A stretch of DNA of 64,000 bases from Desulfobulbaceae bacterium (lineage in GTDB: Bacteria; Desulfobacterota; Desulfobulbia; Desulfobulbales; Desulfocapsaceae), in the NCBI GenBank assembly GCA_009773475.1, contig WSXV01000001.1, positions 248,001 to 312,000 on the forward strand, written 5' to 3'. The position numbers and the translations under genes are program-made. How positions within the stretch are numbered: position 1 is the first letter of the stretch; every line of letters begins with the position of its first letter. The notes beneath the pieces were generated by a model. That model searched no databases. It was not told where the DNA came from and saw only the letters and a list, made by a program, of their open reading frames with translations. This document shows, piece after piece, positions 43,818 to 52,794 of the stretch.

Positions 43818-45485
43818 ATGATGTTAAAAAATATGAAAATTGGAACACGACTGGCTCTGAGTTTCGGCATAATTGTGATTTTTTTATTGGTCAACGGGAT
43901 TATGTCAATCAATGTCATCGGCACCCTGAATAAGCATATGGGCAAACTCGTCAATGACCGTATGCCCAAGGTTGAACAGGCAAATACCATTATTAAAAAC
44001 GTCAATATCAGTGCTCGGGCCCTTCGGAATGTCCTCATCGATCCAAGCCAGAAAATCAAGACGGAGGAGTTGAAACGAATCACTGATTCACAGGAACAGA
44101 CGAATAAAATTATTCAATCCATGCAGCAAACAGTAAAAAGTGAAAAAGGAATATCCCTGCTCAAAGAACTGGTCGATGCCCAGGCGGCTTATATCGAACA
44201 GCGTGATATTTATATCGGCTTTATTAATGGCGATCAGCTGGATAAGGCCAGGGAGATGTTGCTGACCAAGCTTCGCAACGTTCAAAAGAAATATTTTGAT
44301 ACCTGTGAAGCCATGGTTCTCTTCCAGACAGAGCTTTCCAACTTAGCTGCCAAAGACGGTAATGACAGTGCCAAACAATCCAGAAACATCATCATTACTC
44401 TCTTGATTGTGGCTGTTTGCCTAAGCAGTATTCTTGCGGTGATGATTATTCGCTCTATTAACGGTCCTGTTAAAAAGGTAGCTTCCCTGGCCGGCAGCAT
44501 GGCCCATGGCGATCTGACCGGGAGTCTCGATGTTGATCAAAAAGACGAAATCGGTGATATGAGCAACTCTTTGAACACTATGGTTTCACAACTGCGGACA
44601 ATGATGATTGAAATCATCACCGGTGTTCATCACCTCACCTCCTCGTCAACAAATATGGCCGCCGTCTCTTTGCAACTCTCTACATCTGCTCGCGGCACTG
44701 CAGAAAAATCCAATACGGTAGCTGCTGCTGCCGAAGAAATGAGCATCAATCTGCAGTCAGTTGCTGCAGCCATGGAGCAATCTACCAATAATGTCAACAT
44801 CGTTGCCTCAGCAACCGAAGAGATGACCGCTACAGTGAATGAAATTAGCCAGAATGCTGAAAAGGCCAGGGCTGTCTCTGAAAAAGCTGTCAGTCAGTCT
44901 CAAATCACTTCTGCAAAGGTGGTTTCCCTGGGTGAATCAGCTGGCAAAGTTGGGAAAGTAACTGAAACTATTAGTGAAATATCTGCACAAACAAATTTGC
45001 TGGCCCTCAATGCCACCATCGAAGCGGCAAGGGCTGGAGAGGCTGGGAAAGGGTTTGCGGTGGTCGCCAATGAAATCAAAGAGCTTGCCCGGCAGACAGC
45101 AGCGGCAACGGTTGAGATTAAAAGTCAGATTGATGAAATGCAGAGCACCACTTCTTCCACCATTGAAGATATCAATAAGATTTCCGAAATTATTGTTGAT
45201 ATCAATGATGTAATAAATGGTATAGCCTCTGCTGTGGAAGAGCAGTCTGCTGCAACCAATGAAATCGCCAATAATATTTCTCAGGCGTCCTTGGGTATTG
45301 TCGAGGTCAATGAAAATGTTGCGCAAAGCACCAGTGTCGTTACTGAAATTAATCAGAACATAGCGCAAATCAACCAAGAGGCCGGCCAGGTGAGCGAAGG
45401 GAGCAATCAGGTTTTGACGAATGCCCAGAGCTTGTCACATCTTGCCGCTGAACTGGAAAAACTAATGCAGCAATTCAAGGTTTAA
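43818..45485 (+). CDS. methyl-accepting chemotaxis protein (4HB sensor)
   Basis: 555 residues with TAGGAAACC before the first of two adjacent ATG codons. Membrane helix 1 (about 13-33), a periplasmic helical four-helix-bundle-like sensor (35-190), helix 2 (about 192-215), a HAMP domain with [11 protein letters not shown], then a long coiled-coil signalling domain with the conserved tip [21 protein letters not shown] and methylation-type Glu/Gln pairs. It would signal to CheA/CheW, which are not in this window. No C-terminal CheR-tether pentapeptide is seen (ends QQFKV). The repeat R4 starts 17 bases after its stop. Confidence 0.95.
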   Translation: MMLKNMKIGTRLALSFGIIVIFLLVNGIMSINVIGTLNKHMGKLVNDRMPKVEQANTIIKNVNISARALRNVLIDPSQKIKTEELKRITDSQEQTNKIIQSMQQTVKSEKGISLLKELVDAQAAYIEQRDIYIGFINGDQLDKAREMLLTKLRNVQKKYFDTCEAMVLFQTELSNLAAKDGNDSAKQSRNIIITLLIVAVCLSSILAVMIIRSINGPVKKVASLAGSMAHGDLTGSLDVDQKDEIGDMSNSLNTMVSQLRTMMIEIITGVHHLTSSSTNMAAVSLQLSTSARGTAEKSNTVAAAAEEMSINLQSVAAAMEQSTNNVNIVASATEEMTATVNEISQNAEKARAVSEKAVSQSQITSAKVVSLGESAGKVGKVTETISEISAQTNLLALNATIEAARAGEAGKGFAVVANEIKELARQTAAATVEIKSQIDEMQSTTSSTIEDINKISEIIVDINDVINGIASAVEEQSAATNEIANNISQASLGIVEVNENVAQSTSVVTEINQNIAQINQEAGQVSEGSNQVLTNAQSLSHLAAELEKLMQQFKV

Positions 45486-45502
45486 CTTCTAATGTGACCC
45501 TT

Positions 45503-45699
45503 ATTCCATTTCCAAATCAAAGGTGAAGTCTCCAGAATTTCCCTCCCCCTTGGCGGGGGAGGGTCAGGGAGGGGGGGAATCAACTATGGAAATGGGCTCA
45601 TTGCAGCATCACCCACCCCCAATCCCTCCCGTCAAGGGAGGGGCGTTTTCTTTACCGAACGAACCGGATATGGAACGCTTGACTGAGAATTAGAATTTC
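45503..45699 (+). repeat. dispersed GC-rich intergenic repeat R4
   Basis: The longest copy. It shares the AACTATGGAAATG, TCATTGCAGC and ACCGAACGA-CCGGATATG segments with R1, which makes a subtype apart from R2/R3. Both C-run/G-run hairpins are present (CCCTCCCCCTTGG...GGGGGAGGG, and CCCTCCCGTCAAGGGAGGG). It starts close to the chemoreceptor stop codon and may end its transcript. Confidence 0.8.
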
Positions 45700-45766
45700 C
45701 TGTCGAAACCGGTTCGTTACCACAGGAAAATGTTCGTCAAGGTGCCTCATTCTCTTACGCCTCCTT

Positions 45767-45824
45767 CAGTGCCTGCCGGATTCTTTTGTTGTTTTTATGC
45801 AAGAAAAAAATCCGGCAGGCACTG
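45767..45824. other. 16-base perfect inverted repeat upstream of the PEP-synthase-like gene
   Basis: Arms CAGTGCCTGCCGGATT (45767-45782) and AATCCGGCAGGCACTG (45809-45824) with a 26-base A/T-rich centre. It lies about 110 bases before the gene at 45937. There is no T-run directly after it. It may be a small transposable palindrome, a terminator for the preceding transcript or a regulator binding site. Confidence 0.55.
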
Positions 45825-45936
45825 ATCCCGTATATCGGCGTTATAATATCTCCCTGATATGGTATAGGATGCTAGATGCTGATTCGAATAGCGTCCAGCC
45901 TGAGCTGGCACACCCGCTTCTATAAAAGGCTACCCC

Positions 45937-48507
45937 ATGAGCTATCTTTTTGATTATCTCTCCTCTCTGTTCTCCAGCAAACCCAGGCTGACGCCGGCGG
46001 AGTTGCAAGCGGCATTTCGCAGTCACTATAAAGAGTTTCGCGCTCTCTTGACTGCAAACAATAATGCTCTGGAATTGATGGCGGAAATGGAACAAGTGGT
46101 AAGCGCCGGTCATTCCTTTGGGATGTCCTTCATTCGAGGCCATTGTACTGCCCTTTCGGTGAATATCTTCAAGATGGTCCAGCATCTGAACAAGCTGTCC
46201 GATGGCAAATATGCCCGGCTGGACGAGACCTTCAGAGATGTTGCCATGAAGCTTGAGCAGGTTATTGCCAATCGCCCTGTGACCACGGAGGGAGCACTTA
46301 TCCTGTCCATGGGGGAGATAGATGTGAGCATGGTGGATCAGGTCGGCGAGAAAATGGCTAATCTGGGTGAGGTCAAGAATCGCATCGGTCTGAGAACCCC
46401 TGAAGGATTTGTGATAACGGCGGTTGCATCCTTGAGTTTCATAAAGGCCAATGATCTGCAGGTTGAAATTAATCGACGATTGAAAGGTCTTGATCTAAAT
46501 AATCTGGAGGAGCTTTACACTGTCAGCGCCGGTATTCAAGGGTTGATCTCAAGCGCGCCCCTGCCGGCAGCTCTGGAAGAGTTAATCCTTTACCACCATC
46601 ATCAGCTTGTCACTGGTCCGGATTCCTGCGAGCTGTTGGTTGCCCTTCGTTCAAGCGCCATTGGTGAAGACAGCAGCAATGTCTCCTTTGCCGGACAGTA
46701 CCGAACCCAGCTCAATGTCAGCCGTGAGGTTGTCGGTCAGGCCTATAAGGAGATCGTGGCCGGAAAGTATAAAAGTCAGGCCACTGTTTATCGCAAGCAG
46801 CGTGGCTTCCGGGATCAGGATGTCCATATGTGTGTCGGGTGCCTGCTGATGGTGGATGCTGTTGTAAGTGGAGTCATGTACACTCGCGGCCCCGATGATC
46901 CGCGCAGCAATTTTGTCTTGATTCTGGCAGCGCCGGGCCTTGCCAGCAATGTGGTGGATGGCAGCGCTGCCACCGAACAGTTCAAGGTCAGCCGTACCTC
47001 GCCCCATGGGATTCTTGAATCCGGTTTTGGCGCAAACCATGTAGGTAGCGAGGGGGCTTCATCGCCCTCGACCCTGACCGTCATGCAGGCAGCGGAACTG
47101 GCTGAAGTCGGTGTTCGCCTGGAAGGGCATTTCGGCGTTCCTCAGGATGTGGAATGGTCCATAGATCGTGCCGGTTTATTATATATTCTCCAAAGCCGGC
47201 CCCTTGGTGACACCAAAAAGGAGGTGTTGCCCCCTCGTCGAGACAGCTCGGCAACAGATGATTTGCCGGCGCCGCTTCTTGCTGGCGGGGTCTGCGCAAG
47301 TTCCGGAGTTGGCTATGGTCAGGTCTTTAAGGTTCGGACAACCCTTGATCTGTTACGATTTCCCATGGGTGCGGTTTTGGTCGTCGAGACCCCTTATCCA
47401 GACTGGGCGAGCTTGTTAGACCGGGCGGCGGCGGTGATCAGCGAAACCGGTCAAGTGGCTGCCCATCTTGCCACAGTCGCCCGTGAGTTTGGAATTCCGG
47501 CCATTTTCGGATTAAAACAGGCCATGACGATTCTCGAAAATGAGAGCCATATTACGGTGGATGCCACTGCCGGCAAGGTGTATAGTGACGAAGTGGAAGC
47601 TTTGATGATGTTGGCCCCGCCCAAGCCGAATCTCATGGTGGGCAGTCCGGTCCATAAAACCCTGCTGGCTGCCCTGGAATATATTACGCCACTCAATTTG
47701 ACCGACCCTACCTCGCCCTATTTTCGACCCGATGCCTGCCAGACCTTGCATGATATCACCCGTTTCTGTCATGAGAAGGCCATGGTTCAGATGTTCACCT
47801 TTGGTGAGCGCTACGGTTTTGATGACAAGGCTGCCAAACAGTTGGTGGTGGATGCTCCCTCCCAATGGTGGGTGATTGATCTGGACAATGGGTTCACTCC
47901 GGATTTTGATCCGGAGAGTCGGTATGTGCAACTGGATCATATTGCTTCCGTGCCGATGCTGGCCATCTGGGAGGGGATGATGGCCTTTCCCTGGGAGGGG
48001 CCGCCGCCGGTCAGTTTGGGAGGGTTTGGGGCCATTATCTTTCAGTCCACAAGAAACACCAATATTGACCCGGCGGTTCGTTCGGTCCTGACCGCTAAAA
48101 ATTACTTTCTTGTATCGAAAAATTTTTGTAACTTGAGTGTCCGCCTCGGCTACCATTTTGCAATGGTTGAGGCATATCTCAGCGACATGCGCACTGAAAG
48201 TTATGTCAGTTTTAACTTCAAAGGCGGGGCTGCTGATGACCGCCGGAAGGTCGCCCGCATCCAGCTCCTTGTGGACATTCTTGGCCACTTTGGATTCAGG
48301 GTTGAGAGGAAGGGCGACTCTATGACGGCCCGGGTGGAAAAGAGGTCTGTGCAGTATCTCACGGAGCGTCTTAAAATTCTTGGATATCTTTCTGTCCATA
48401 CCCGGCAGATTGACATGGTCATGGACAACCATGACTCAATCTGTCACTATAAAGAAAAATTTTCAACAGAGATTAATGCCCTGTTGGGGATACAAAAAAT
48501 GGCGTGA
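45937..48507 (+). CDS. PEP-synthase-like phosphotransferase with a novel C-terminal region
   Basis: 856 residues. Residues 1-110 are helical. Residues about 120-425 are the PPDK_N ATP-grasp domain: GEKMANLGEV, VALRSSAIGEDSSNVSFAGQ, VVSGVMYTR, and DVEWSID...LYILQSRP. Residues about 450-560 are the swivelling phosphohistidine domain with VISETGQVAAHLATVAREFG, where His510 aligns with the catalytic His of PEP synthase and rifampin phosphotransferase. The PEP/pyruvate TIM barrel is absent. Instead residues 560-856 form a region shared only with the protein at 58006, with HDITRFCHEKAM, RLGYHFAMVEAY and FKGGAADDR. The acceptor of the phosphate is unknown. A response regulator follows 23 bases later. 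Confidence 0.85.
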   Translation: MSYLFDYLSSLFSSKPRLTPAELQAAFRSHYKEFRALLTANNNALELMAEMEQVVSAGHSFGMSFIRGHCTALSVNIFKMVQHLNKLSDGKYARLDETFRDVAMKLEQVIANRPVTTEGALILSMGEIDVSMVDQVGEKMANLGEVKNRIGLRTPEGFVITAVASLSFIKANDLQVEINRRLKGLDLNNLEELYTVSAGIQGLISSAPLPAALEELILYHHHQLVTGPDSCELLVALRSSAIGEDSSNVSFAGQYRTQLNVSREVVGQAYKEIVAGKYKSQATVYRKQRGFRDQDVHMCVGCLLMVDAVVSGVMYTRGPDDPRSNFVLILAAPGLASNVVDGSAATEQFKVSRTSPHGILESGFGANHVGSEGASSPSTLTVMQAAELAEVGVRLEGHFGVPQDVEWSIDRAGLLYILQSRPLGDTKKEVLPPRRDSSATDDLPAPLLAGGVCASSGVGYGQVFKVRTTLDLLRFPMGAVLVVETPYPDWASLLDRAAAVISETGQVAAHLATVAREFGIPAIFGLKQAMTILENESHITVDATAGKVYSDEVEALMMLAPPKPNLMVGSPVHKTLLAALEYITPLNLTDPTSPYFRPDACQTLHDITRFCHEKAMVQMFTFGERYGFDDKAAKQLVVDAPSQWWVIDLDNGFTPDFDPESRYVQLDHIASVPMLAIWEGMMAFPWEGPPPVSLGGFGAIIFQSTRNTNIDPAVRSVLTAKNYFLVSKNFCNLSVRLGYHFAMVEAYLSDMRTESYVSFNFKGGAADDRRKVARIQLLVDILGHFGFRVERKGDSMTARVEKRSVQYLTERLKILGYLSVHTRQIDMVMDNHDSICHYKEKFSTEINALLGIQKMA

Positions 48508-48530
48508 TGCCGTAAGCAAGGATATTTTGC

Positions 48531-48920
48531 ATGGAGAAAAAGTACAGGGTTCTAATAGTAGATGATGAAGCTGACTTCAGAGAAATTATGGCCAAGAGGT
48601 TTAATCGTCGCAACATCGAGGCAGTGGCGGCGGATGGTTGCGAGATGGCGTTGGAGAAACTCAAAGCCTGTGAGTTTGATGTTGTTATTATGGATGTCAG
48701 TATGCCGCCCGGACTTGACGGTATCCAGTGCCTTGCCAAGGTAAAAGAGCTCTGGCCGAAAACAGAGGTGATCATTCTCACCGGACATGCCTCGGTTTCG
48801 TCGGGGATTGAGGGAATGAAGGGAGGCGCCTTTGACTACTGCCTGAAGCCCATTGACGTTGATGACTTGTTTGAGAAAGTTGCACTGGCCTGGGAAAAGG
48901 TGCAAATATCGCGGAGCTGA
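48531..48920 (+). CDS. response regulator paired with the PEP-synthase-like protein
   Basis: 129 residues, a single receiver. Acidic pair Asp11-Asp12, phosphoacceptor Asp55 (VVIMDVSMPP), Thr in ILTGHASVSSG, and Lys in YCLKPI. It is close in sequence to the regulator at 41000. No histidine kinase adjoins it; its only operon partner is the PEP-synthase-like gene, so phosphate transfer between the two is a possibility to test. A strong terminator follows. Confidence 0.93.
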   Translation: MEKKYRVLIVDDEADFREIMAKRFNRRNIEAVAADGCEMALEKLKACEFDVVIMDVSMPPGLDGIQCLAKVKELWPKTEVIILTGHASVSSGIEGMKGGAFDYCLKPIDVDDLFEKVALAWEKVQISRS

Positions 48921-48959
48921 TAACTCTTTCCGGCTGTGCTTTAATAGCGGTACACCATA

Positions 48960-49001
48960 AAAAAAGCTGTATTCCTCATCTTGAGGAATACAGCTTTTTT
49001 T
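48960..49001. terminator. bidirectional terminator between convergent genes
   Basis: Stem of 18 or so pairs with AAAAAAGCTGTATTCCTCA on the left and TGAGGAATACAGCTTTTTTT on the right, and a very short loop. A-run and T-run flank it, so it can work on both strands. It sits between the response regulator (plus) and the carbonic-anhydrase-like gene (minus). Confidence 0.92.
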
Positions 49002-49064
49002 ATGCCCTGGAACCAGTGCCGCATGGCACTCACTCCGTTGTCGCCATTACTTGAAAAAATACAG

Positions 49065-50246
49065 TTAGTGAGGAGATCTAATGTCAAAACGAGGGGCCAG
49101 CATCATTCTGCTGATTTCTTCTTTCAGCTCAACCTGATCAGGGTTATGACTGTCCTGCTCCATCAGGAAAGTAAACAGCTGCTCCTGCTCAAGGGGTTTC
49201 TTGTACTTATCCGGGGTTCCGTTCTTGAGCTGGATATGGGCGGCCCAGGGAACGAAATAGGTGGTGGCTGGAAAGCCTTCATATTCCGAAATATCAATAT
49301 TCAGGCCGGCAATATAGAGGAGATTTTTGCCGGTATAGTCATCGCCTCGGCGGATGGACTCGACGGTACGGGCAAATTCAAGCTGAATATTGATTTTGGC
49401 GGCTCTCAGGGGAGGATTGCGGGAGGTGACAATGGACGGCATGAATTCAATGAGGTTGCGTTCGAGAAGGATTGACTCATCTGTCTCGTGCAGTTCCTCC
49501 CTGAAATAAAAGAGGTCCTCGGTGAGGTGCTTCCCGATACTTTCTCCCTCTCCTGTTTTCCAGGTGTACCCGATGGCTTCAAGGCGTTTGCGGAATTCTT
49601 CGGACACTTCGTAGGTCTGGCTGGTGCTGATGGCGGTGAGAGGAAAAATTTTGCCGTTTTCGGCTCTTTTTACCATATTCTCCAAATGGACGACCAGGCC
49701 GTTCCTGACAGGGTGAGAATCAAAATCAATAAAGGAATTCTTAACGGTCAACAGACAGGCGCCGTTGTCGAGGCAGTGGAGGAAAATCCGGTCCCTGGCA
49801 AAATGATATTCCTCAAGATAGGGAGTAATCACATGGGTTATCTTTCCGCAGGAATCAGAGATACATGTCCCCTCCCTTTTAGGGCGGGTGCATTTCCCAT
49901 AACTCCCATTATGGGGGTCGTAGCCTACGTGGCTGGCCTGAACAATGACGGAGTCTTCACCATGATTGGCATGGGGACCGTGGCGGTCAGTGGAGACAAT
50001 GCCGCCAACCCGACCATGGTTGAAGGGGAATGTGCCGAAATGCTTGGTGAGCATGATAATGGGCCAGCCCTGATTTTCGTCTGAGCAGAAGGCTCGAGAC
50101 GGCATAATCAGGCCTTTGCGAAAACCCAAGGCCATGCAGAGGTTATATAATTTGGGGGCAAACTCTGGATAGGGGATAGCCCGTCCATCAATTCTGAATG
50201 GGGCTAATTTACGAATAATATTTAATTTGTGATAGCTAGTCGGCAT
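49065..50246 (-). CDS. LCIB/C-like beta-carbonic-anhydrase-fold protein
   Basis: 393 residues. The segment SRAFCSDENQGWPIIML (near 50-66) has Cys and Asp in the CxD pattern of beta-carbonic anhydrases; a conserved FPFNHGRVGGIVSTDRHGP follows, then QASHVGYDP with a His and a later DSCGKI with a second Cys. Cys, His and Cys in that order fit the zinc site of the LCIB/LCIC family (limiting-CO2-inducible proteins, PF18599). Family enzymes interconvert CO2 and bicarbonate, though some members are inactive. The C-terminal half (about 200-393) is not assigned. There is no signal peptide. No ribosome binding site is clear. The family call is from memory of motifs. Confidence 0.55.
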   Translation of the reverse strand: MPTSYHKLNIIRKLAPFRIDGRAIPYPEFAPKLYNLCMALGFRKGLIMPSRAFCSDENQGWPIIMLTKHFGTFPFNHGRVGGIVSTDRHGPHANHGEDSVIVQASHVGYDPHNGSYGKCTRPKREGTCISDSCGKITHVITPYLEEYHFARDRIFLHCLDNGACLLTVKNSFIDFDSHPVRNGLVVHLENMVKRAENGKIFPLTAISTSQTYEVSEEFRKRLEAIGYTWKTGEGESIGKHLTEDLFYFREELHETDESILLERNLIEFMPSIVTSRNPPLRAAKINIQLEFARTVESIRRGDDYTGKNLLYIAGLNIDISEYEGFPATTYFVPWAAHIQLKNGTPDKYKKPLEQEQLFTFLMEQDSHNPDQVELKEEISRMMLAPRFDIRSPH

Positions 50247-50741
50247 GTTTATCGACGAATGAAGACCGCCAAGCAGCCTCCCTAAAAGTTATGTGAAATC
50301 CAATAGTACACTGTAAATGCATTCTTACTATTGAGGCCGATACGATCCACATGTTATTTCCTGCGATCATTTCTGCTTATTTTAGATTGGAACTTACAAA
50401 GTTTGTTGGGACGATGTAAAAAAATAGAGAGGGGCCGATATAAAAAACGTATTGGGAATTGTTATGCTTTTATTAAATAAGAAGTTTTATCAGTCTTTAA
50501 AGGAAAGTCAAGAAAAAATGAATGACCAATGTTCTCTTAAGTCTGAATTATCATGGAGACAGAAGCCCTAGAGCTCGATTTCTTTTGAGAATGGAAGGAC
50601 GGCAGTGTGAGTTACTGATAGGGCTGCCGTTCACCTCGCACGGGGAAATGAACGCATGTATTGAAACTGGGGGAGTGTAATCGTATGAGATTGTATCGGA
50701 GGGGCGTCTGACGTCCTGATTCTTTAATGGTTTGAAAAATT
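50247..50741. other. A/T-rich gap, no recognised gene
   Basis: 495 bases between the carbonic-anhydrase-like start and the 3' end of the GAF protein gene. A 35-codon open frame (50464-50571, plus) exists but its ribosome binding site is poor and the translation is unlike anything I know, so I do not call it. A small inverted repeat ACGGCAG/CTGCCGT occurs at about 50599-50630. The A/T-rich stretch may hold the promoter for the gene on the left. Confidence 0.4.
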
Positions 50742-52400
50742 TTAGCGTAAGGTGACAATCTTGGTATCCCCAACATAATCGCGGCTTTCAAAGCCGGTCA
50801 TGGTGGTCATCTTGCGGGTGAGTTCGCCGATGTTTTTCAGATTTCGGATGATCGTATGGACATCTTCAATCAATTCCTTGGACTCCAGTTCATCTTCAAG
50901 GAGTTGTGCCGTTCCGAGGGCGGCAAAAAGGGGCGAGTTGATCTCATGGGCGACGGTGCCGGCCAGTTCGACAACGCCCTGCAGTTTGACCCGCTCCAGC
51001 TGCTCCTGTTCCAGCTGCCTTTTGGCGGTGATATCGCTGATGACCTCGATGACATATTCTACTGTCCCGTCGTTGTTGAGCATGGGGGATGCCGTTCGTT
51101 CAAACCAGTGCGGGCCATCCTCTTTGATCACCTGATGCTCAAAACTGGCGGCCAGTCCCGTTTCCAGCACCTGCTCCATTGGACAATTTCCCATCGGGCA
51201 CTGTTGGCCCACCCACAGGCTGCCATAGTCGGCGCCAAGCACTTCATTCTCCTCCTTGCCCAAGACCGTGAGAAATTCCCGATTGGCAAGGACCAGGTGT
51301 CGATCCTTGTCCACCACCAGTAATTGCGGACGGATACAGTTGAGGATATTGGCGATAAAGTGCTCGCTTTCTTCCACCTGATTAAAGAGCAGGGTGATCT
51401 TCCGGTAGTTTCTTGCATTCTGGATGGCGGTACCGCCAATCTCCGCGATGGTCACCGCGAAGTTGATCTCGCTGCTGGTAAAACAGTGATGGACATCAGA
51501 GAGGATACGGAGAATACCGATGACCTCCCCTTTTACCTTGAGGGGGATAGCAAGCAGGGATTTAATCCCTTCCTTCCTCATGTTGTCGTCGTAGAGGACC
51601 CGCGCGTCATGGCTGACATCATAAATGGAGACCGGCTCACCGGACAGGGCGGTGGCGATATTGCGTTCTCCTTCAATTTCGCCGCGCTGGGAGTAGGCCT
51701 CGGAAATTCCATGGGCGGCCACCAGTTCCAGTTGATTGGTCTCCGCTCGCAACAGGCGGATGGTGCAGGCCTTGCAGCCCATACTGCGAGAGAGCCGTTC
51801 GACTATGGTATGCAGAACCGAGTCAAGATCCAGGGTCGAGCTGACCAGGGCCGAGATGTCCTGGACATCCTTCATAAAGTTGATCTGGGTTTCCATCTCG
51901 GTGAACATCCGGCCATTGGAGAGGGCAATGCCCACCTGTTCGGCCAGGGCCATGGAGAAGGAGATCTCCTCTGAGGTGAAGACCCGGTTGCGCCGGGTGA
52001 GAAGGCGTAAAATTCCGATGACCGAGTCTTGAAAGAGGATGGGCAGGGTGAGCACGCTCTTGATGCCCTCCTGGTGGATCAAATCCTGGTCTTTGAAAGG
52101 GACGTTCTGGTCAACATCGGTTTTTGCCACCGGATATCCGGAGTTGATCATGGCGATGGTCTCTTCCGTATCAATATGGTCGCGGGAGAGGTATTCCATG
52201 GACAGCCCGTGGGCCGCACCCATGACAAAGGTCTGGGTGGACGGGTCAAGCAGGCGGATGGTGGCGGCGTCGATATCGAGCAGGCCGGGCAACTCCCGGA
52301 CAATGGTATCCATCACTTGCTGGTGATCGAGGACCATGCTGATCAGCTTGGTCACCTTTTGAAAGACCTTCAGGTATTTGAGTTCGTTAATGGGTTCCAT
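50742..52400 (-). CDS. GAF-GAF-PAS-DHp protein without a kinase ATPase domain
   Basis: 552 residues. Two GAF domains (about 10-165 and 175-335) with IKSVLTLPI and IKSLLAIPL segments, a PAS domain (about 345-465) with LLVVDKDRHLVLANREF and a Cys pair in QQCPMGNCPMEQ, then a HisKA box TVAHEINSPLFAALG with His485. Only 67 residues follow His485, ending IVTLR, so the HATPase domain with its N, G1 and G2 boxes is missing. The stop codon is followed by non-coding sequence, not by a shifted ATPase frame that I could see. It may be phosphorylated in trans or serve as a signal-dependent scaffold. The response-regulator gene ends four bases upstream. Confidence 0.85.
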   Translation of the reverse strand: MEPINELKYLKVFQKVTKLISMVLDHQQVMDTIVRELPGLLDIDAATIRLLDPSTQTFVMGAAHGLSMEYLSRDHIDTEETIAMINSGYPVAKTDVDQNVPFKDQDLIHQEGIKSVLTLPILFQDSVIGILRLLTRRNRVFTSEEISFSMALAEQVGIALSNGRMFTEMETQINFMKDVQDISALVSSTLDLDSVLHTIVERLSRSMGCKACTIRLLRAETNQLELVAAHGISEAYSQRGEIEGERNIATALSGEPVSIYDVSHDARVLYDDNMRKEGIKSLLAIPLKVKGEVIGILRILSDVHHCFTSSEINFAVTIAEIGGTAIQNARNYRKITLLFNQVEESEHFIANILNCIRPQLLVVDKDRHLVLANREFLTVLGKEENEVLGADYGSLWVGQQCPMGNCPMEQVLETGLAASFEHQVIKEDGPHWFERTASPMLNNDGTVEYVIEVISDITAKRQLEQEQLERVKLQGVVELAGTVAHEINSPLFAALGTAQLLEDELESKELIEDVHTIIRNLKNIGELTRKMTTMTGFESRDYVGDTKIVTLR

Positions 52401-52404
52401 GGGG

Positions 52405-52794
52405 TTAGATCTTGCAGTTGCTGCACTTCTTCTCTTTTCCTTTCAGAACCTTTTCCACTTTTTCTTCCAGTTCGTCCCGATCAATGGGTTTGACACAGTA
52501 TTCATCCGCTCCGAGACTGATGGCCTCACGGGCCGTTTCCACGGTGGGGTAGCCGGTCAGCATGATAGCATGCATGGCAGGGGTATCGGCCTTGAGCAGA
52601 CCGAGCACCTCGACTCCGCTCATCTTCTTGAGTTTAATATCAAGGATGGCCAGGTCAATTTTGTTGGCCTTGGCGTAGGCTATGGCCTCATCCTCTTCGG
52701 TGAAGGTGTGCACGGTATGCCCTTTTTTGGTCAAAATCTTGCCAATGAGCACCGTGGCATCCTGTACATCATCCAATGCTAATATTTCTGCCAT
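52405..52794 (-). CDS. response regulator, receiver only
   Basis: 129 residues with GGGGG-AAATT before the ATG. Acidic pair Asp8-Asp9, phosphoacceptor Asp52 (AILDIKLKK), Thr in MLTGYPT, Lys in YCVKPID. A KKCSNC tail adds two cysteines at the C-terminus, which might bind metal or form a disulfide. It adjoins the kinase-domain-less GAF protein and lies 219 bases downstream of a complete PAS kinase on the same strand. Confidence 0.92.
   Translation of the reverse strand: MAEILALDDVQDATVLIGKILTKKGHTVHTFTEEDEAIAYAKANKIDLAILDIKLKKMSGVEVLGLLKADTPAMHAIMLTGYPTVETAREAISLGADEYCVKPIDRDELEEKVEKVLKGKEKKCSNCKI

Noticed and set aside
19054..45699. GC-rich repeats as a CRISPR array
   Set aside because: There are only four copies, many kilobases apart, with no regular spacers and no cas genes.
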